Source: Candidatus Melainabacteria bacterium (lineage in GTDB: Bacteria; Actinomycetota; Actinomycetes; Mycobacteriales; Pseudonocardiaceae). From it: a stretch of 8,348 nt of DNA. Under the pieces are notes generated by a model. That model saw only the letters and a program-made list of their open reading frames with translations, was not told the origin of the DNA and searched no databases. The first letter of the stretch is position 1. Each line of letters begins with the position of its first letter. Positions 6,045 through 8,348 of the stretch are shown piece after piece. The position numbers and the translations under genes were made by a program. The stretch spans positions 1 through 8,348 of the forward strand of contig CAJCJE010001019.1 in the NCBI GenBank assembly GCA_903970565.1, read 5' to 3'.

Positions 6045-6104
6045 GTCGATGGCGTGCCGAGTACGTCGATGGCGTGCCGAGTACGTCGATGGCGTGCCGA
6101 GTAC
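6045..6104 (+). repeat. 20-bp tandem repeat, three perfect copies (minisatellite)
   Basis: The unit GTCGATGGCGTGCCGAGTAC occurs at 6045-6064, 6065-6084 and 6085-6104 with no mismatch and no partial copy beyond. The 20-bp period shifts frame and the array is intergenic, so it is not coding. Perfect identity between units suggests recent or ongoing expansion, like a VNTR locus. Confidence 0.95.
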
Positions 6105-6133
6105 GGCCCGACGAGCGAAACGGCGCGACCCGG

Positions 6134-6157
6134 CCTGGATACCTGGATACCTGGATA
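6134..6157 (+). repeat. 8-bp tandem repeat CCTGGATA, three perfect copies
   Basis: Copies at 6134-6141, 6142-6149 and 6150-6157. The third copy is also the outer part of the left arm of the 17-bp hairpin. The TGGATA core returns in reverse complement (TATCCA) in the hairpin's right arm and in the repeat units at 6202-6260. Confidence 0.92.
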
Positions 6158-6203
6158 AGAGTGTCGCCAGCTGTACCAGAACTGATGACACTCTTATCCA
6201 GGT
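6149..6203. terminator. Perfect 17-bp hairpin downstream of recX (candidate U-less terminator)
   Basis: Left arm ACCTGGATAAGAGTGTC (6149-6165) and right arm GACACTCTTATCCAGGT (6187-6203) are exact reverse complements, with a 21-base loop. It starts about 52 bases past the recX stop in the direction of transcription, where a recA-recX terminator is expected. There is no T-run after it on the minus strand. Because one arm is built from the local 8-bp repeat, it could instead be part of a repeat element. Confidence 0.5.
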
Positions 6204-6260
6204 CGACTCGGCCGGTATCCACGTCGAGTCGGTATCCAACGTCGAGTCGGCCGGCTATCC
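6202..6260 (+). repeat. Three degenerate GTCGA[C/G]TCGG(CCGG)..TATCC units overlapping the recX 3' end
   Basis: Units: 6202-6221 (GTCGACTCGGCCGGTATCCA), 6223-6238 (same pattern without CCGG) and 6241-6260 (GTCGAGTCGGCCGGCTATCC). The third contains the recX stop codon (6255-6257) and the last codons of recX, so the array begins inside the gene. Confidence 0.8.
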
Positions 6261-6935
6261 GAGCGACTCGGGCGGCTGGGTGTCGAGGAGGTCGGTCTCC
6301 GTGCCGAAGTCGCGGAGTTCGGATTTGACCACCCGGTAAGCCAGCCCCTCGGAGTAGCCCTTACGGGCGAGCATCCCCACCAGGCGACGGATCACGGTCA
6401 ACTCGTCGGCGGGGACGGTCCCGCGCAATCGCTTGCGGACCAGCTCACGAGCCCTGGACTCCTCCGCGTCCGAGTCGACGGCGGACACGGCCTCGGCGAC
6501 CACGTCATCGGCGACGCCCTTGCGGCGCAGCTCGATGGACAGCGCCTTGCGGGCCAGGCCCTGATAGTTGTGCCGGGAGCGGACCCACAGCTCGGCGACT
6601 GCGGAGTCGTCGATGAGACCAACCTCGTGCAGCCGGTTCAGCACCCGCTCGGCGACGTCCTCGTCGACCCCGCGCCTGATCAGCTTCTCGTGCAGTTCCG
6701 CTCGGGTTCGCGGGCTCGCGGTGAGCAGGTTCAGGCAGTAGTCACGAGCTGCGGTGTACGGGTCGACCGGGATGGCCCGGCTGCCGTCGCGGGAACGACC
6801 AGTGCCGGAGCGCCCGGTACTGGATTGATCGGCGCTGGAGCGGCCGGCGCTGGCCGGGCCGAATTCCACGGCACTGATCGACTGGGGCTCCGTACTGGTG
6901 CGATTCCCGCGACGGTTTCGATGTGGTGCGGACAT
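6255..6935 (-). CDS. recX: Regulatory protein RecX
   Basis: Modulator that binds RecA filaments and inhibits RecA strand exchange and ATPase activity, in the cytoplasm. Of 226 residues, the RecX core runs from about 58 to 207 as three tandem three-helix repeats: DPYTAARDYCLNLL with LHEKLIRRGV (58-103), IDDSAVAELWVRSR with ELRRKGV (108-153), and ESRARELVRKRL with LARKGYSEGLAYRVVKSEL (159-207). The first ~57 residues are a low-complexity Ser/Arg/Gly tail (GRSSADQSSTGRSGTGRSRD) without predicted fold; N-terminal extensions are common in actinobacterial RecX. ATG at 6935 lies 18 bases after the recA stop with no clear Shine-Dalgarno sequence, so translation is probably coupled to recA and RecX made at a low level. 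A GTG at codon 23 has no better signal. The stop codon lies inside a repeat unit, so the C-terminal residues (DTQPPESLG) may be repeat-derived. Confidence 0.95.
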   Translation of the reverse strand: MSAPHRNRRGNRTSTEPQSISAVEFGPASAGRSSADQSSTGRSGTGRSRDGSRAIPVDPYTAARDYCLNLLTASPRTRAELHEKLIRRGVDEDVAERVLNRLHEVGLIDDSAVAELWVRSRHNYQGLARKALSIELRRKGVADDVVAEAVSAVDSDAEESRARELVRKRLRGTVPADELTVIRRLVGMLARKGYSEGLAYRVVKSELRDFGTETDLLDTQPPESLG

Positions 6936-6939
6936 GGCG

Positions 6940-6962
6940 GATCAGGAATCCGATCAGAATTC
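6940..6962. repeat. Short direct repeat across the recA stop / recX start
   Basis: GATCAGGAATCC (6940-6951) followed directly by GATCAGAATTC (6952-6962), an imperfect duplication in the recA-recX junction. It fills the place where a recX ribosome-binding site would normally be, which fits the absence of one. Confidence 0.5.
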
Positions 6963-8018
6963 GACCGGCGCGGCCGGCACGGCGTCGGCGTCCAGCTTGG
7001 GGCCGATGTCGAGCTTTTCCTTGATCCGCTTCTCGATGTCGTTGCCGATATCCGGGTTTTCCTTCAGGAACCGGCGGGCGTTTTCCTTGCCCTGGCCCAA
7101 CTGGTCGCCCTCGTAGGTGTACCAGGCGCCGGACTTGCGCAGGATTCCCTGGTCGACACCCATGTCGATGAGCGAGCCCTCACGGCTGATGCCATGACCG
7201 TAGAGGATGTCGAACTCGGCCTGCTTGAACGGCGGCGACACCTTGTTCTTGACGACCTTGACCCTGGTCCGGTTACCGACGGCCTCGCCGCCGTCCTTCA
7301 TGGTCTCGATACGGCGGACGTCCAGCCGGACGGAGGCATAGAACTTCAGCGCCTTACCCCCGGTCGTCGTTTCCGGAGACCCGAACATCACTCCGATTTT
7401 CTCGCGGAGCTGGTTGATGAAGATCGCGGTGGTGCCGGAGTTGCTCAGCGCACCGGTGATCTTCCGCAGTGCCTGGCTCATCAACCGGGCCTGGAGGCCG
7501 ACGTGGTTGTCGCCCATCTCGCCCTCGATCTCGGCGCGGGGCACGAGCGCGGCCACCGAGTCGACGACCAGGATGTCGAGAGCGCCGGAGCGGATCAGCA
7601 TGTCCGCGATCTCCAGCGCCTGCTCACCGGTGTCCGGCTGGGAGACCAGCAGGGCGTCGGTGTCCACGCCGAGGGCCTTGGCGTACTCCGGGTCCAGCGC
7701 GTGCTCGGCGTCGATGAACGCCGCGATGCCGCCGCCCTTCTGGGCGTTGGCCAAGGCGTGTAGTGCCAACGTAGTTTTCCCGCTGCTTTCAGGCCCGTAT
7801 ATTTCGACGATGCGGCCGCGGGGCAGGCCGCCTAGGCCGAGTGCCACGTCGAGCGCGATCGAACCGGTCGGGATCACCTCGACCGGCACTCGCGTCTCGT
7901 CGCCGAGGCGCATGACCGAGCCCTTACCGAACTGCCGCTCGATCTGCAGGAGCGCGGTCTCCAGGGATTTCTCCCTGTCACCGGACCGCTCGAGGCCTTG
8001 CCTGCCGTTTGCTGCCAT
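6954..8018 (-). CDS. recA: Recombinase RecA (intein-free)
   Basis: ATP-dependent DNA strand-exchange protein and SOS co-protease, 354 residues, the normal length for the family. Walker A is GPESSGKT (75-82); Walker B is DILVVDS (148-154) with Asp153. Loop L1 follows at about 157-170 and the DNA-binding loop L2 contains [10 protein letters not shown] (212-221). Other family signatures are [10 protein letters not shown] (48-57), [11 protein letters not shown] and [16 protein letters not shown]. The C-terminus is acidic-hydrophobic and ends in VEF. There is no intein, unlike M. tuberculosis recA. ATG at 8018 has GGGAG five bases upstream; a longer reading to 8168 would translate the promoter region and is rejected. 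The first gene of a recA-recX unit, it has two damage-responsive control elements upstream (LexA box and PafBC-type promoter). Confidence 0.99.
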   Translation of the reverse strand: MAANGRQGLERSGDREKSLETALLQIERQFGKGSVMRLGDETRVPVEVIPTGSIALDVALGLGGLPRGRIVEIYGPESSGKTTLALHALANAQKGGGIAAFIDAEHALDPEYAKALGVDTDALLVSQPDTGEQALEIADMLIRSGALDILVVDSVAALVPRAEIEGEMGDNHVGLQARLMSQALRKITGALSNSGTTAIFINQLREKIGVMFGSPETTTGGKALKFYASVRLDVRRIETMKDGGEAVGNRTRVKVVKNKVSPPFKQAEFDILYGHGISREGSLIDMGVDQGILRKSGAWYTYEGDQLGQGKENARRFLKENPDIGNDIEKRIKEKLDIGPKLDADAVPAAPVEF

Positions 8019-8087
8019 GGGGACTCCCTGCCGGGTTAGGGGCCTGCGGGCACCTCCCGCACCGCCCAGGTCGTCTAAGTAACGGTC

Positions 8088-8108
8088 CCGCCGGACAACC
8101 CCCGGCGG
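8088..8108 (-). other. Stem-loop at the 5' end of the proximal recA transcript
   Basis: CCGCCGG (8088-8094) pairs with CCGGCGG (8102-8108) around a 7-base loop. The expected start of the proximal promoter is near 8112, so the stem would lie within the first few bases of that mRNA. A second small stem, TGCGGG/CCCGCA (8045-8061), lies further along the leader. Possible effects on mRNA stability or translation are inference. Confidence 0.4.
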
Positions 8109-8118
8109 ATCAGTAGAC

Positions 8119-8141
8119 ACGCTACGCGCGACCACCGACAT
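8119..8141 (-). promoter_or_regulatory. RecA-independent DNA-damage promoter (PafBC type) of recA
   Basis: On the minus strand: ATGTCGGTG (8133-8141), eight bases, TAGCGT (8119-8124). This fits the mycobacterial RecA/LexA-independent damage-promoter consensus TTGTCRGTG-N8-TANNNT at all but the first base, with exact spacing. It lies about 100 bases before the recA ATG, the same relative place as the proximal recA promoter of M. tuberculosis. PafBC is known to act on such motifs; its use here is inferred. Confidence 0.72.
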
Positions 8142-8174
8142 TTCTGCCGAGTGCCCGCGCGGCACCATCAGTTC

Positions 8175-8180
8175 ACTATA
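8175..8180 (-). promoter_or_regulatory. -10 box of the distal, LexA-controlled recA promoter
   Basis: TATAGT on the minus strand, close to the consensus TANNNT/TATAAT. No good -35 is present at 17-18 bases (CATGAT/CCATGA). The SOS box fills the spacer directly upstream, as expected for a LexA-blocked promoter. Confidence 0.5.
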
Positions 8181-8182
8181 GA

Positions 8183-8198
8183 GCGAACGTGTATTCGA
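8183..8198 (-). promoter_or_regulatory. LexA-binding SOS box upstream of recA
   Basis: TCGAATACACGTTCGC on the minus strand against the actinobacterial/Bacillus-type consensus TCGAAC-N4-GTTCGA: one mismatch in each half (T for C, C for A), with the invariant GAA...TTC core and N4 spacing intact. It lies three bases upstream of TATAGT, so bound LexA would cover the promoter. Confidence 0.72.
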
Positions 8199-8348
8199 TC
8201 ATGGGCGACACGCCGAAAGCGCCGTCAAAAATTCAGGAAACTGCGACTCCTGGCGATAGTTGTCACATCCCAGCGATGCCTGTCGGTGCCGCGGAAAGCC
8301 TGGCGTGCCGGGCCGGGCGGGTGGCTGGCCGCGGCCGGTTTCCTGGTG
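8199..8348. other. Upstream edge of the window, no supportable gene
   Basis: I find no convincing coding frame on either strand. Minus-strand frames are interrupted or lack a recognisable product, and a plus-strand frame opening at ATG 8277 runs off the edge after 24 codons, too short to judge. A TTGACG on the minus strand in 8222-8230 has no partner -10 at the right distance. Confidence 0.4.

Noticed and set aside
5817..6239. Minus-strand 140-codon frame in the recX-patatin spacer
   Set aside because: It reads through the tandem repeats and hairpin, has no domain, no ribosome-binding site and Arg/Ser/Pro-rich composition typical of chance frames in GC-rich DNA.
6045..6260. CRISPR array
   Set aside because: The repeats are directly abutting or degenerate with no unique spacers of constant length, and no cas genes are present.
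6570..7763. Plus-strand open frame of 397 codons
   Set aside because: Antisense to recX and recA, which are unmistakable on the minus strand.
6954..8168. Longer start (8168) for recA
   Set aside because: It would translate the PafBC-type promoter and leader; RecA proteins begin near the MAANGRQ position, which has a good ribosome-binding site.
8281..8288. Second TGTCGGTG (PafBC-like) on the plus strand
   Set aside because: The bases eight positions further are AGCCTG, not TANNNT, and no gene start follows within the window.

Overview
This window is high-GC actinobacterial chromosomal DNA, most likely from a mycolic-acid-containing genus such as Nocardia or a relative. The grounds are the Sdh1-type succinate dehydrogenase operon led by a small protein of the mycobacterial Rv0250c type, a recA-recX pair, and recA control elements of the actinobacterial LexA and PafBC kinds. 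The genus is an inference. All seven genes I can support lie on the minus strand, so transcription runs from high to low coordinates.

In transcription order: (1) 8348-8019 is the recA upstream region. I see no supportable gene there, but it holds a LexA/SOS box beside a TATAGT -10 and, nearer the gene, a RecA-independent (PafBC-type) promoter. (2) recA (8018-6954) carries no intein and is followed 18 bases later by recX (6935-6255). (3) 6260-5688 is a gene-free spacer. Its recX-proximal half is packed with short repeats: a perfect 3 x 20 bp tandem array, a 3 x 8 bp array running into a perfect 17-bp hairpin, and three degenerate 16-20 bp units, the last of which contains the recX stop codon. 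(4) A cytosolic patatin-like lipid hydrolase (5687-4716). (5) A secreted alpha/beta-hydrolase lipase (4528-3608) that starts at TTG and has its own promoter with a palindrome in the spacer; a perfect 17-bp hairpin lies just beyond its stop. (6) A HAD-family phosphatase-like protein (3501-2770) with a variant DxNGT motif and a repeat-encoded N-terminus. (7) The succinate dehydrogenase operon: small conserved protein (2528-2223), membrane anchor sdhC (2180-1395) and flavoprotein sdhA (1318 to the window edge, C-terminus missing). The iron-sulfur subunit sdhB would be expected just outside.

Functionally there are two clear modules, recombinational repair (recA-recX) and respiratory succinate oxidation (sdh). 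Between them lie three metabolic genes that look individually transcribed. I found no phage, transposase, CRISPR or defence genes. The least explained sequence is the repeat mosaic at 6045-6260, the 17-bp hairpin at 3547-3594, and the palindromes and repeats upstream of the sdh operon and the lipase.
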